Shown: positions 52,825-64,000, numbered from the stretch's first letter. The stretch is 64,000 bases of DNA from an uncultured Caldimonas sp. (GCF_946480305.1 NZ_CAMLJQ010000002.1:124001-188000); one strand, 5' to 3'. Made by a program: numbers and translations. The notes: a model not told the origin generated them from the letters alone.

Positions 52825-53246
52825 GTTGCGCGCTCCCGCCCGCTGAAGTACGCGCTGCCCTGCTGCACCGCCACCCGAACGAGCACACCGGCCAGCGCCA
52901 GGTAGATCGCCCAACGGGCCACCGGCCGCACCAGCGCCTCGTTGTAGGGCTCGTAGAAGAACGACAGGCACAGCAGGAAGGGCCCTGCCACGATGGCAGC
53001 CGACGCGAGATGCTGCAGTGCACGCAGCACGGCCTGCTGCGCGGGCCGGCCCACTCCGCCGGCGGCCAGCAGGTTCAGCAATGCCGACCACATGAGATAG
53101 ATGTGCGTGGAGCGGAAGTACAGCCGCTGCGCTTCGGACATGCCTCGCAGGTGGTCGTGCACCCAGTGCATGTATTGGCCGGTGAGCAAAAAGGCGATGA
53201 CGCCGGCCACGCCGACCGCGAGATGTACCGTCATCCATCGAGTCAT
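52821..53246 (-). CDS. Small four-helix membrane protein
   Basis: This 141-residue protein has hydrophobic helices near 8-22, 50-66, 84-100 and 112-130. Histidines occur in GQYMHWVHDH and STHIYLMW, which could bind haem or a metal but are not a known motif. ATG 53246 is chosen because GGAGGG lies six bases upstream; ATG 53252 would overlap it. It is coupled to the downstream hypothetical gene. Confidence 0.6.
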   Translation of the reverse strand: MTRWMTVHLAVGVAGVIAFLLTGQYMHWVHDHLRGMSEAQRLYFRSTHIYLMWSALLNLLAAGGVGRPAQQAVLRALQHLASAAIVAGPFLLCLSFFYEPYNEALVRPVARWAIYLALAGVLVRVAVQQGSAYFSGRERAT

Positions 53247-53356
53247 GAGCATCCCTCCGCGGGTTTGTTGTGTAGGTGTGGGCCGCAAGTTAGCACGACG
53301 GCAGGGCAACGGCGCGGCGCGAAAGGTGCGGTCTCTATACTCGACCGGACCACCCC

Positions 53357-55597
<2,241 letters not shown>

Positions 55598-55741
55598 GCC
55601 TCGCGCAGCGCTGCTGAAAAATCTGCACGCCGCCGCCACAAGCGGCCAGAAACCGCCGCCCGCCACCGGCATACCGATTGCCCCTGCTGCTCCCGCGGGG
55701 GCCTCATGCCGTCCGCGCAGCCATCACAGCGGAGGTACCCC

Positions 55742-57439
55742 ATGGCACTACATTCCCCGAGCGATCCCGTGGTCGTCGGCATCAATCGCACCCAGGACGG
55801 CAGCCTGTGCGTCATGCAAGGCTCGCGCGTGCTCTGCAGCATCCAGAAGGAGCGGCTCACGCGGCAGAAGCACCACTGGGGCAAGCTGGGCGACCTGAGC
55901 GAGGTCTATCGCGAGATCGTCTCGGGGCTGGAGCGGCCGGTCGATGCGGTGGTGGAGTGCTACTCGTCCGACCGCGAGATCGAGAACCTCGACGCCTACG
56001 AGGCCGAGCTGTCGCAGACGCTGAAGCTGTCGCCGAACTGCCGGCGCACGCGCATCTCGCACCACCTGTCGCACCTGTACAGCGTGTTCCACCCGTCGCC
56101 GTTCGAAGAGGCGGCCGTGATGATCGTCGACGGGCAGGGCAGCGCCGTCTCCGAACTCACCGAACACTGGGACGGCGCCAAGCACGTACCGGGGCACTGG
56201 CGCGAGGTGTCGTCGTTCTACCGCGTCGACCGCAGCGGCCGCCTCGAATGTCTGGGCAAGCAGTTGTATGAAGGCGAGGGCAGCACGCCGGTGGGCCTGG
56301 GCATGTTCTATTTCCTGCTGACGCAGGCGATGTTCCCGGGCGAAGGCAACGAGGGCAAGGTGATGGGCCTCGCACCGCACGGCGACCCGGACGCGCTGGG
56401 CCTGCCGCCGCTCGAGGTGGACGGCTACCGCGTGACCATCCCGCAGGCGTGGCGCGACATCATCGCGGTGCGCCCGCGCTTCCGCTACGACAGCGAGGTC
56501 TCGAAGGACAAGGCCCGCTTCCAGGACATCGCCAACCTCGCCGCCGCCGGGCAGCGTGCGTTCGAAGAAGCACTGCTCAAGCTGGCCGGCTGGCTGCACG
56601 AGCGCACCGGCGTCAAGTCGCTGTGCTTTGCCGGCGGCTGTGGCCTCAACTGCTCGGCCAACGACCGGCTGCTGCGCGAAACCCCGTTCGAGGCGGTGTT
56701 CATCCCGCCCGCGCCCAGCGATGCCGGCACCTCGCTCGGCTGCGCCGTCTACGGCCTGACCGAGCTGTTGAAACAGCCGTGCGAATGGCGCTGGACCAGC
56801 GACTTCATGGGCCCCGAGCCGCGGCTCGCCGACATCGAAGCCGCGCTCGAACAGGCCGATGACCTGCTCGTCGAGCGCCCGGACAACTTCGCCGAAGCCG
56901 TGGTGGACCTGCTCACGCAGACCAAGGTGGTGGCGCTCTACCAGGGCCGCAGCGAGTTCGGCCCGCGCGCGCTGGGCCACCGCAGCATCCTCGGCGACCC
57001 GCGGCACGACCATGTGCGCGACTGGATCAACTCGCGCGTGAAGGAGCGCGAATGGTTCCGCCCGCTCGCACCCATCGTGCTGATCGAGCACGCCGACCGC
57101 TTCTTCGACATCCGCCGCCCGTCGCCCTTCATGCAGTTCGCCGCACCGGTGCACCGGGAGGCGGCCCGCATCATCCCGGCCGTCACGCACGTGGACTGCA
57201 CCGCGCGTCTGCAGACGGTGGGCCCGCAGGACGACCCGCTGCTGCGCGAGCTGCTGCAGGCGTTTGCGCGGCGTACCGGCGTGCCGGTGCTGCTGAACAC
57301 CTCGTTCAACCGCAAGGAGGAGCCCATCGTGGAAACCCCCGCGCAGGCGATCGAGTCGTTCCGTCGCACACCGATGCACGCGCTGGCGATGCCGCCATAC
57401 ATCGTGCGCAAGCGCGTCGAACCCGAGCCGGTGCAGTGA
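55742..57439 (+). CDS. Carbamoyltransferase, NodU/CmcH/TobZ family
   Basis: This 565-residue enzyme has an N-terminal Kae1-like domain. VVVGINRTQDGSLCV and the metal-binding HHLSHLYSVF (H-x-x-x-H) are present, as are VDGQGS, EGEGSTPVGLGMF and GNEGKVMGLAPHG. The C-terminal YrdC-like part has YQGRSEFGPRALGHRSIL and VLLNTSFN. Family members carbamoylate hydroxyl groups of natural products. CGGAGG precedes ATG 55742. It is coupled to a dimethylformamidase-like gene. No obvious scaffold-making genes are present, so the acceptor is unknown. Confidence 0.9.
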   Translation: MALHSPSDPVVVGINRTQDGSLCVMQGSRVLCSIQKERLTRQKHHWGKLGDLSEVYREIVSGLERPVDAVVECYSSDREIENLDAYEAELSQTLKLSPNCRRTRISHHLSHLYSVFHPSPFEEAAVMIVDGQGSAVSELTEHWDGAKHVPGHWREVSSFYRVDRSGRLECLGKQLYEGEGSTPVGLGMFYFLLTQAMFPGEGNEGKVMGLAPHGDPDALGLPPLEVDGYRVTIPQAWRDIIAVRPRFRYDSEVSKDKARFQDIANLAAAGQRAFEEALLKLAGWLHERTGVKSLCFAGGCGLNCSANDRLLRETPFEAVFIPPAPSDAGTSLGCAVYGLTELLKQPCEWRWTSDFMGPEPRLADIEAALEQADDLLVERPDNFAEAVVDLLTQTKVVALYQGRSEFGPRALGHRSILGDPRHDHVRDWINSRVKEREWFRPLAPIVLIEHADRFFDIRRPSPFMQFAAPVHREAARIIPAVTHVDCTARLQTVGPQDDPLLRELLQAFARRTGVPVLLNTSFNRKEEPIVETPAQAIESFRRTPMHALAMPPYIVRKRVEPEPVQ

Positions 57440-58791
57440 TCCGCGGCTACCCCGCGCGCCCCAGCGTGGCGCCGGGCGGCACGCTCGCGCTGCATGTCGC
57501 CACCGACACGGCGCGCTTTCGGATCGCCTTCCATCGGTGGGAAGACGGCTTCGTGCCAGTCGACACCACCGCCTGGCTGCCGGGCCGTGATGCGCCGCCC
57601 GGCCGACCCGAGGCCGACTGGCAGTGGCCGGTGTACCCGATCGACGTGCCGCGGCACTGGCCTTCGGGCGTGTACGTCGCGCATCTCATCGAGCCCGACG
57701 GCACGGTGCCGCTCGGCGTGGCGATGGACCGTGCCGCGGTGTTGTTCGTCGTGCGCGGCAACGGCCGCAGCCCGCTGCTCTACAAGCTGCCCATCGCCAC
57801 CTACCACGCCTACAACTGCACCGGCGGCGGCTGCTTCTACCACCAGCCGCCGCGCTGGCACGACCCGCCCGGCGCCAAGCTGAGCTGGCACCGCCCGGGC
57901 GGCGGCATCGGCGGCGAGACCTTCGGCGCGCCCGACCACTACGACGCCAGCTCGCCGCGCCAGACCTTCGCGCACTGGGACGCGCCCTTCATCCGCTGGC
58001 TCGTGCAGCAGGGCCACGCGCCCGAGTTCTGCGCCGACATCGACGTGCACGACGACCCGGCCGTGCTCAGCGGCCACCGCCTGCTGCTCAGCGTCGGCCA
58101 CGACGAATACTGGACCGATGCGATGCGTGACCACGTCGAGCGCTACGTGGCCGGCGGTGGCAACGTTGCCTTCTTCGGCGCCAACCTGTGCTGGTGGCGC
58201 ATCCATCTCGTCGACGCAGGCAGCGCGATGGTGTGCCACCAGGGCGGCCCCAAGGGCGCGCTCGACCACTGGTGGCCCCCCACCGGCGTGCACCGGCCGG
58301 AAGACGCGATGACGGGCGTGAGCTACCGCCACGGCGGCGGCTGGTGGGACGGCCCGCGCACCGCCACCGGCTACACCGTGCAGGACGGCAGCCACTGGGT
58401 GTTCAGCGGCACCGGGCTCGCCACCGGCGCAAGCTTCGGCGCCAACTCGACCCCGCCGCTCGTCGGCTACGAATGCGACGGGGCACCGCTGGAACTGGTC
58501 GATGCCGCGCGTGGCCTGGTGAGGCTGGCACCGCACGCCCGCGAGTGCGGCACGCCGGCCGGCTACACCGTGCTCGCGGCCGGTCTGCTCGACGACAACT
58601 GGCAAGAGTTGCCGCACCGTGAACACCACGGGCCGGGGGGTGGTGTCCATGCCGCCACGATGGGCCTCTACCAGCGCGGCGGCACGGTCTTCGCCGCCGG
58701 CACCACCGACTGGGCGCAGGTGCTGGCGAATGGCAGCGATCCGCACGTCGAAACCATCACGCGCAACGTGGTGAACGGGCTGTCGCGATAG
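57436..58791 (+). CDS. N,N-dimethylformamidase large subunit-like protein
   Basis: This 451-residue protein resembles the C-terminal domain of N,N-dimethylformamidase large subunits. It has ATYHAYNCTGGGCFYHQPP, then ASSPRQTFAHWDAPFIRWL, LLLSVGHDEYWTDAMRDHVE, GGGNVAFFGANLCWWRI and GTTDWAQVL. Iron in such enzymes is bound by Tyr/Tyr/Glu-type residues. The GTG start overlaps the carbamoyltransferase stop (GTGA). It may cleave or modify an amide in the carbamoylated product. Confidence 0.8.
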   Translation: MIRGYPARPSVAPGGTLALHVATDTARFRIAFHRWEDGFVPVDTTAWLPGRDAPPGRPEADWQWPVYPIDVPRHWPSGVYVAHLIEPDGTVPLGVAMDRAAVLFVVRGNGRSPLLYKLPIATYHAYNCTGGGCFYHQPPRWHDPPGAKLSWHRPGGGIGGETFGAPDHYDASSPRQTFAHWDAPFIRWLVQQGHAPEFCADIDVHDDPAVLSGHRLLLSVGHDEYWTDAMRDHVERYVAGGGNVAFFGANLCWWRIHLVDAGSAMVCHQGGPKGALDHWWPPTGVHRPEDAMTGVSYRHGGGWWDGPRTATGYTVQDGSHWVFSGTGLATGASFGANSTPPLVGYECDGAPLELVDAARGLVRLAPHARECGTPAGYTVLAAGLLDDNWQELPHREHHGPGGGVHAATMGLYQRGGTVFAAGTTDWAQVLANGSDPHVETITRNVVNGLSR

Positions 58792-58873
58792 CGATACAGG
58801 ACCGGCACTTGCCTTTCATCGGGGTCGGCTCACCTCATCGGGGGCGCTCTCACTCCACTCGAAAGGTCGTCAG

Positions 58874-61345
58874 ATGTCCAGCCCACACCGCTCCGTGCTC
58901 CTGTTGGCCATCGGCCTGATCGTCGTCGTCATGGGCCTCGCCCTCGGGGTGGGCGGTGCCTGGCTCATCGCGCTCGGCGGCTCCTGGTACTACTTGATCG
59001 CGGGGCTGGCCTGCCTCGCGACAGGGCGGCTGCTGATCGGCCGCAACGCCTACGCGCTGTGGGTGTTCGCCGCCTTCGTGGCCGGCACGCTGGCCTGGGG
59101 GCTGTGGGAGGCGGGCCTCGACTGGTGGCCGCTCGCGATCCGGATGGACGTGCCCTTCCTGCTCGGCCTGCTGCTCGTGACCCCCTGGGTCGCGCGGCGG
59201 CTCGAAGGCAGCGCGCTCCGGGGTGGGCGCATCGCGCTCACGCTGGCGCTGGGCGCCTTCGTGCTGGTGGCCTTGGCCTCGTGGGCGTACGACCCGCACA
59301 CGCTCGAGGGCCGGCTCGCGCAGGCACCGGCCGCGGCCGCGCCCGCTGCGGCAGCAGGCACCGGCGTGCCCGAAGGCGAATGGCACGCCTACGGCCGCAC
59401 CGGCCATGGGCAGCGGTATTCACCGCTCGCGCAGATCACGCCGCAGAACGTGGAGCAGCTGGAGGTGGCCTGGAGCTACCGCACCGGCGACGTCCGCGGC
59501 CGGCCCGGCGACCCGGAAGAAACCACCTTCGAGGTCACGCCGCTGAAGATCGGCGAGCGGCTGTTCCTGTGCACGCCGCACCAGAACGTGATCGCGCTCG
59601 ATGCGACCACGGGTGCCGAGGTGTGGCGCTACGACCCGAAGATCCAGAACAAGCTGGCACTGCAGCACCTCACCTGCCGCGGCCTCTCGTACCTGCCACC
59701 GGGGGCGCCCGGCGCTGACACCGGGGACGGCACCACGGCCGCCCCCGACACCGCCCCGCGCGTGGGCACGCAAACCAACCCGCCGCCCGTGGCAGCCGCT
59801 GATGGCCCAGTGAGCGCGCAGTGCGACGCCATGCTCTACATGCCCACGGCCGACGGCCGCGTGATCGCGCTGAACCCGGAAGACGGCTCGGTGTGCAGCA
59901 GCTTCGGCGGCGGCACCGGTCAGATCAACCTGTGGGCCAACATGCCCAACGTGCGCCCCGGCTCGTATTACTCGACCTCGCCGGTGGTGGTGGCCAACGG
60001 CCGGCTCGTGGTGGGCGGCACCGTGTTGGACAACGTCAGCACCACCGAGCCCTCCGGCGTGATCCGCGCCTTCGACGCGCGCACCGGCGCGCTGCTGTGG
60101 AACTGGGACCCGGCCAAGCCGCAGGCCACGCAGCCGGTCGCCCCCGGGCAGACCTACACCCCCAGCTCACCGAACAGCTGGTCGATCTCGAGCGTCGATG
60201 CCGAGCTCGGCCTCGTCTACGTACCCATGGGCAACCAGCCGCCCGACCAATGGGGCGGGCGCCGCACCGCCGAGGTGGAGCGCTACTCGTCTTCGGTGGT
60301 CGCGCTCGACCTCGCCACCGGCCAAGTGCGCTGGCGCTTCCAGACCGTGCACCACGACCTGTGGGACTACGACGTGCCCTCGCAGCCCACGCTCGTCGAT
60401 CTCACCATCGACGGCGCCACCGTGCCCGCGCTCGTGCAACCCACCAAGCAGGGCGAGCTGTTCGTGCTCGACCGCCGCAACGGCCAGCCGCTGATGCCGG
60501 TGCGCGAGGTGCCCGTGCCGCAGGGCGCGGCCGAAGGCGACCACACCGCACCCACGCAGCCGGTGTCGGCCCTGTCGTTCGACCCGCCACCGCTCACCGG
60601 CGCCGACATGTGGGGCGCCACGCTGTTCGACCAGATGGTCTGCCGCATCGAGTTCCACCGCTTGCGTTACGAAGGCCGCTACACGCCGCCCTCGACCCGC
60701 GGCTCGCTGATCTACCCCGGCAACTTCGGCGTCTTCAACTGGGGCGGCATCGCGGTCGACCCCCAACGGCAGGTGGCCTTCACGACACCGGCCTTCCTGG
60801 CCTTCACCTCGCAGCTCGTGCCGCGCGCCGACGACACCTCGCTCTACGTGCAAGGCGGCCAGCGGCCCGACGACAGCCTGCCCGCGCTCAACGAGAACTT
60901 CGGCGCGCCGTTCGCCGTGAAGCTGGCGGCTTTCACGTCCGCACTCGGCCTGCCGTGCCATCAGCCGCCGTGGGGCTACGTCGCGCTGGCCGACCTGCGC
61001 ACCGGCAAGGTGGTCTGGCAGCACCGCAACGGCACCGTGCGCGACAGCGCACCGGTGCCGCTGCCCTTCAAGATGGGCGTGCCCAGCCTGGGCGGCCCGA
61101 TGATGACCGCCGGCGGCGTCGCCTTCCTGACCGGCACGCTGGACTACTACGTGCGCGGCTACGACGTGGCCACCGGCGACGAGCTGTGGCGCAGCCGCCT
61201 GCCCGCCGGCGGGCAGGCCACGCCGATGACGTACCTTGGCAAGGACGGTCGGCAGTACCTGCTGGTGGTGGCCGGCGGGCATGGCTCGCTGGGGACCAAG
61301 GCGGGCGACCATGTGATCGCGTATGCGTTGCGTGCCGGCGAGTGA
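58874..61345 (+). CDS. Membrane-bound PQQ-dependent dehydrogenase, glucose/quinate/shikimate family
   Basis: This is an 823-residue protein. Five N-terminal transmembrane helices (about 8-140) anchor an eight-bladed quinoprotein propeller: NGTWP-type start EGEWHAYGRTGHGQRYSPL, VEQLEVAWSYRTGDV, DATTGAEVWRYDPK, LDYYVRGYDVATGDELW and GGHGSLGTKAGDHVI. It would oxidise a sugar or cyclic alcohol in the periplasm, passing electrons to ubiquinone. PQQ synthesis genes are not in the window. Confidence 0.93.
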   Translation: MSSPHRSVLLLAIGLIVVVMGLALGVGGAWLIALGGSWYYLIAGLACLATGRLLIGRNAYALWVFAAFVAGTLAWGLWEAGLDWWPLAIRMDVPFLLGLLLVTPWVARRLEGSALRGGRIALTLALGAFVLVALASWAYDPHTLEGRLAQAPAAAAPAAAAGTGVPEGEWHAYGRTGHGQRYSPLAQITPQNVEQLEVAWSYRTGDVRGRPGDPEETTFEVTPLKIGERLFLCTPHQNVIALDATTGAEVWRYDPKIQNKLALQHLTCRGLSYLPPGAPGADTGDGTTAAPDTAPRVGTQTNPPPVAAADGPVSAQCDAMLYMPTADGRVIALNPEDGSVCSSFGGGTGQINLWANMPNVRPGSYYSTSPVVVANGRLVVGGTVLDNVSTTEPSGVIRAFDARTGALLWNWDPAKPQATQPVAPGQTYTPSSPNSWSISSVDAELGLVYVPMGNQPPDQWGGRRTAEVERYSSSVVALDLATGQVRWRFQTVHHDLWDYDVPSQPTLVDLTIDGATVPALVQPTKQGELFVLDRRNGQPLMPVREVPVPQGAAEGDHTAPTQPVSALSFDPPPLTGADMWGATLFDQMVCRIEFHRLRYEGRYTPPSTRGSLIYPGNFGVFNWGGIAVDPQRQVAFTTPAFLAFTSQLVPRADDTSLYVQGGQRPDDSLPALNENFGAPFAVKLAAFTSALGLPCHQPPWGYVALADLRTGKVVWQHRNGTVRDSAPVPLPFKMGVPSLGGPMMTAGGVAFLTGTLDYYVRGYDVATGDELWRSRLPAGGQATPMTYLGKDGRQYLLVVAGGHGSLGTKAGDHVIAYALRAGE

Positions 61346-61508
61346 GCGGCGCGCCCCGAGCGCTCGACGGCGGTTTCAGCGCCGGACCGGCAGGGGTGCC
61401 GTGCGACCTGGCAATGCGGAGCCGCCCGACCTATGCTGTGTTTCGGGCCGGGCCGAAAGAGCGCTCGCGGGCGCTGCGGCCTGGACGAACTGCGCGAAAG
61501 GACTGCCC

Positions 61509-61889
61509 ATGTTGTCCGACTCCACTGTGACGACCATGCTTCCGGTCAAGGACATGGCCCGTGCGCGTGCCTTCTACGAAAGCTGCCTGGGTTTGAAACC
61601 CGGCGGCCTGAAGCCAGACGGCAAGTTTGTCTACAAGGTCGGCGGCAGCACGCTGGCGCTGTTTCCCAAGCCGGAAGGAACCAAAGCCGACCACACCGCG
61701 ATCAGTTTTCGGGTGGCCGACATCGCGGCCAGCATCGAGCAGCTGAAGCGAGCGGGTGTCGTATTCGAGGACTACGACTTCCCGGGGCTGAAGACGGTGA
61801 ACCACATCTGCGTGCTGGGCGCCGAGAAGGCGGCCTGGTTCAAGGACACTGAGGGCAACTACCTGTGCCTGCATGAGGACATTGCGTAG
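61509..61889 (+). CDS. VOC family protein
   Basis: This 126-residue protein has the glyoxalase/bleomycin-resistance fold: VTTMLPVKDMARARAFYESC, LGLKPGG, ISFRVADIAASIEQLKRAGV and AAWFKDTEGNYLCLHE. It is a single VOC half, so a dimer is expected. Substrate unknown. There is an ATG with a weak ribosome site 163 bases after the PQQ dehydrogenase. Confidence 0.85.
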   Translation: MLSDSTVTTMLPVKDMARARAFYESCLGLKPGGLKPDGKFVYKVGGSTLALFPKPEGTKADHTAISFRVADIAASIEQLKRAGVVFEDYDFPGLKTVNHICVLGAEKAAWFKDTEGNYLCLHEDIA

Positions 61890-62020
61890 GGCAGAGGCAC
61901 CCGCCCCGGTCGACCCGATGAACACTGCCGCGTGACAGCGCGCGTTGCGGGGAGTGGCACGTCACATGCGAGGCGAATGGGGCAGCAGCTCATGGTGCGT
62001 GCGTGGTTCAATCGCGCCGC

Positions 62021-62845
62021 ATGGAGCACACGTTCTTCCGAACCTGGAGCCGGCGACCGCACCCCGCGTTGCGGCCGTTGATCGACCGCTATTGGGGTTG
62101 GGAAGCGCCCTGCGGGCACGCTGCGCCGCTGATGCCACTGCTGCCCGGCCCCGGCGGCATGGAGCTGATGTTCCACCAGGGCCGCGCATTCTGCGAGGCG
62201 GGGTCGGTGGAATGGGCCGGCCCCGCCTCCCAACTGCTCACCGTGCAACGCGCCCCCCTGAGCCTCGCTGCCACCGGGCCGGTCCGCTTCATCTCGATCC
62301 GCGTGCGCGCCGGCGCGGCCGAAGCCTTGCTGGGGCAACCGGTCGATGGTTTGAGCGACCGCATCGTCGATGCCGCCGAGGTGTGGCCGCTGGCGCGTGC
62401 CATCGGCCCGGCGCTTGCCGGTGCCTCCGGTTTCAGCGCCCGGGCCGACCTGCTCGACCGCATGCTGCTGACCCGGTTGGCGCCCGAACGGGCAGGAAGC
62501 GCGTGCATCCGTGCGGCAGCGGCTGAGCTCGAACGCCACAACGCCGGCATCGCCGAGTTGGCGCAACAGTCGGGTTGGTCATTGCGCCAATTTGAGAACC
62601 GCTTTCGCGCGGCCACCGGCATGCCGCCCGCGCGCTTTCGGCGGCTGGCGCGCCTGCGTCGCACGGTGAAGGCATTGCTGCTGGCGCCGCGCAGTGAACC
62701 GTTGACAGGACTGCTCGACGAGGCCTACTTCGACCAGGCACAACAGATCCGCGACTTCCGCTGCTTCATCGGCCTGACGCCCGGCGCGCTGCGCCTGCAG
62801 GCCGAGGGTCGTCTGCACTTCTATCACCCGTCGTGGCCCGGGTGA
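62021..62845 (+). CDS. AraC family transcriptional regulator
   Basis: This 274-residue regulator has an N-terminal sensor region (PHPALRPLIDRYWGWE; PGGMELMFHQG) and C-terminal HTH_18 (about 175-260: GIAELAQQSGWSLRQFENRF and QAQQIRDFRCFIGLTPGAL). The pattern DQAQQIRDF in place of the usual DQSHFIR is slightly divergent. It may regulate the ABM gene that follows 85 bases downstream. Confidence 0.88.
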   Translation: MEHTFFRTWSRRPHPALRPLIDRYWGWEAPCGHAAPLMPLLPGPGGMELMFHQGRAFCEAGSVEWAGPASQLLTVQRAPLSLAATGPVRFISIRVRAGAAEALLGQPVDGLSDRIVDAAEVWPLARAIGPALAGASGFSARADLLDRMLLTRLAPERAGSACIRAAAAELERHNAGIAELAQQSGWSLRQFENRFRAATGMPPARFRRLARLRRTVKALLLAPRSEPLTGLLDEAYFDQAQQIRDFRCFIGLTPGALRLQAEGRLHFYHPSWPG

Positions 62846-62930
62846 ACGGCACGCGGCATTGCGCTTTTGTACAAGCCCCGCCGCTCGCTCCGCGGCAAGC
62901 TCTGCGGCCTTCACCACCGCAGGAGCGACC

Positions 62931-63236
62931 ATGATCATCTATGTGCAACTCACCGCCCACCCCGGCCGCGCCGACGACGTGCTGCGCTGCTTGAGCGAGG
63001 TGGCGAGCGCCACGCGCCAAGAGCCGGGCGCGTTGTCATACGCGGTGCACCAGGAGCAGGAGCACCCCGAGCGCCTGAGCGTCTACGAGCGCTATCGCGA
63101 TGCAGCGGCCTGCGATGCGCACATGCGCAGCGAGGCCGTTCAGCATCTGCTGCGGCGGTTCGAGACGCTGTTGAGCGAGCCGCCCCGCATCACCGTGCTG
63201 CGCTGGCACGCGGGGTTTGGGATGGAGGGGGCGTAG
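62931..63236 (+). CDS. Antibiotic biosynthesis monooxygenase (ABM) domain protein
   Basis: This 101-residue ferredoxin-like protein has MIIYVQLTAHPGRADDVLRC, then EPGALSYAVHQEQEHPERLS and YERYRDAAACDAHMRSEAV, the ABM/YgiN pattern. Some members oxidise quinol-type compounds; many are uncharacterised. AGGAG lies 5-7 bases before the ATG. It follows an AraC regulator on the same strand. Confidence 0.85.
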   Translation: MIIYVQLTAHPGRADDVLRCLSEVASATRQEPGALSYAVHQEQEHPERLSVYERYRDAAACDAHMRSEAVQHLLRRFETLLSEPPRITVLRWHAGFGMEGA

Positions 63237-63349
63237 TTGCGGGTCAGCCGCGCCGAAACTGTGTGCAGCTGACTCCAATTGAAGACAAACGCGACGACGT
63301 GCTTCAGAGGCTCGGGGTCCCGTCGTTGCAAGTCACCTGGGTGACGGCC

Positions 63350-63655
63350 CTAGGTCGACCTGGGAGCGCGGGCAGCGAGTTTCTCGCGAAGCTCATCGCT
63401 ACCCTTGGACTCGATGAGTGCGCGCAGCTCGGCTGCGTCGAGAGTGTTCCAAACGTGCCCACACCGGGTGCAGGCCTTGAAGCACTGGCGACCGATCAAC
63501 CGCACCGAACGTCGCAACGTCAAGAGCTTGATGCCGCGTGGAAAGAACTTCTCCGCGCTTCCATCTTCCGAGCCATCTGCGACGACTCGTCCATCGACCA
63601 ACTCGCCTCAGCCACAAGCAGGGCAGGCATTCGCGTTTTGGTGCGTAGTGCTCAT
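63350..63655 (-). pseudogene. Zinc-ribbon protein gene with in-frame TGA
   Basis: From ATG 63655 the frame reads MSTTHQNANACPACG, then TGA (63610-63608), then continues as GELVDGRVVADGSEDG and a conserved-looking core: FFPRGIKLLTLRRSVRL and ACTRCGHVWNTLDAAELRAL. The two C-x-x-C pairs on either side would form a zinc ribbon, so the TGA breaks a real gene. An internal TTG at 63601 with GAGG upstream could start an 83-residue product lacking the first Cys pair. A nonsense change (for example CGA to TGA), a sequencing error or selenocysteine are options; I favour the first two. Confidence 0.6.
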
Positions 63656-63690
63656 ATTTTTGCGATGCGGGCTGCCGGCTCTCGGCTCTG

Positions 63691-64000
63691 CTACTCGCCC
63701 GCCTGCAGCATGGCCCCCATGCGCTGATGAACGAGGTTGATCGCCTTCAGCGGACGCAGCATGACCTTGAACTCAACGATGCGCCCTGCTTCATTCCACT
63801 TGATGATGTCCACGCCGTTGACAAGAACACCGTCGATCTCCGTCTCGAACTCCAGCATCGCGTCGTTGGTGCCGGTGATCTCGCGGACGTAGCGAAACGT
63901 CGGGTTGAAGAACACCTGGAAGGCCGCCCCCAAGTACATCGCCGTCAGTTTCTTCCCGCGTTGCGGTGTATGCACGACCGGAGAGAGGAATACAGCGTCT
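63691..64000 (-). CDS. NTF2/SnoaL-like protein, 5' end beyond the window
   Basis: The frame is open to the window edge and reads DAVFLSPVVHTPQRGKKLTA, then AFQVFFNPTFRYVREITGTN, DAMLEFETEIDGVLVNGVD and VEFKVMLRPLKAINLVHQ. This is the nuclear transport factor 2/SnoaL-like pattern, a cone-shaped fold used by many isomerases and uncharacterised proteins. The N-terminus is missing, so length and start cannot be given. An internal GTG at 63975 is not the start, since coding continues upstream. Confidence 0.75.
   Translation of the reverse strand, partial: DAVFLSPVVHTPQRGKKLTAMYLGAAFQVFFNPTFRYVREITGTNDAMLEFETEIDGVLVNGVDIIKWNEAGRIVEFKVMLRPLKAINLVHQRMGAMLQAGE

Noticed and set aside
63560..63610. Selenocysteine insertion at the in-frame TGA
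   Set aside because: No convincing SECIS hairpin follows the TGA, and the protein family is not a known selenoprotein; a nonsense change or read error is simpler.

Overview
The window is GC-rich throughout, with tightly packed genes and many ATGA/GTGA start-stop overlaps. Two Bug-type tripartite tricarboxylate transporter binding proteins, a CheY-CheZ pair, a bacterial cryptochrome-like (6-4) photolyase and a membrane PQQ glucose/quinate-type dehydrogenase point to a Burkholderiales betaproteobacterium, probably near the Leptothrix/Rubrivivax/Comamonadaceae group. That placement is inferred from gene content; no rRNA, tRNA or CRISPR array was seen.

Layout. (1) 1-4372: a TyrR/PhhR-like regulator runs off the left edge. 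It faces an alanine catabolic operon (dadA, Na+/alanine symporter, alanine racemase) across an intergenic region with three related 18-bp boxes and a clear sigma-54 promoter. (2) 4401-8130: a ParR/ParM-like pair lies downstream of, and in the same direction as, an RNA-repair pair (HD-Pnk end-healing enzyme plus ATP-dependent RNA ligase). (3) 8635-9362: a small L,D-transpeptidase-like (DUF2778/Tlde1-type) protein overlaps a two-TM protein, a likely toxin-immunity pair. (4) 9496-17489: housekeeping and accessory genes (DUF4260, RidA, Rnk, YciI, GNAT, nucleotidyltransferase, HPP-CBS, and an MliC/YbaY/COG3650-like composite). (5) 17761-24742: a five-gene block with a DUF4123-like adaptor, a 1135-residue VasX-like T6SS effector and a membrane immunity candidate. 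(6) 24868-36678: a twelve-gene minus-strand operon for ureide nitrogen. It has a BMP-family ABC importer, a NitT/TauT-type ABC importer, two cysteine hydrolases (one biuret hydrolase-like, one possibly triuret hydrolase-like), allophanate hydrolase, an AtzH-like protein and a GntR/FCD regulator. Its promoter has a sigma-54 element, an NtrC-like site and a GntR-type palindrome. (7) 37018-49440: Bug proteins, HDOD, CheY-CheZ, an XRE regulator with a candidate operator, small membrane proteins, a PD-(D/E)XK nuclease-like protein, DUF2256 plus photolyase, hemerythrin, SDR and a uracil-DNA glycosylase. (8) 49491-64000: a PilJ-domain protein, a second L,D-transpeptidase-like/periplasmic protein pair, a hybrid histidine kinase, a carbamoyltransferase coupled to a dimethylformamidase-like gene, PQQ dehydrogenase, VOC, AraC, ABM, a zinc-ribbon gene with an in-frame TGA, and an NTF2-like gene cut by the right edge.

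The best candidates for follow-up are the ureide operon and its promoter, the RNA-repair cassette next to ParM/ParR, and three separate toxin-immunity-like modules with no T6SS structural genes nearby.
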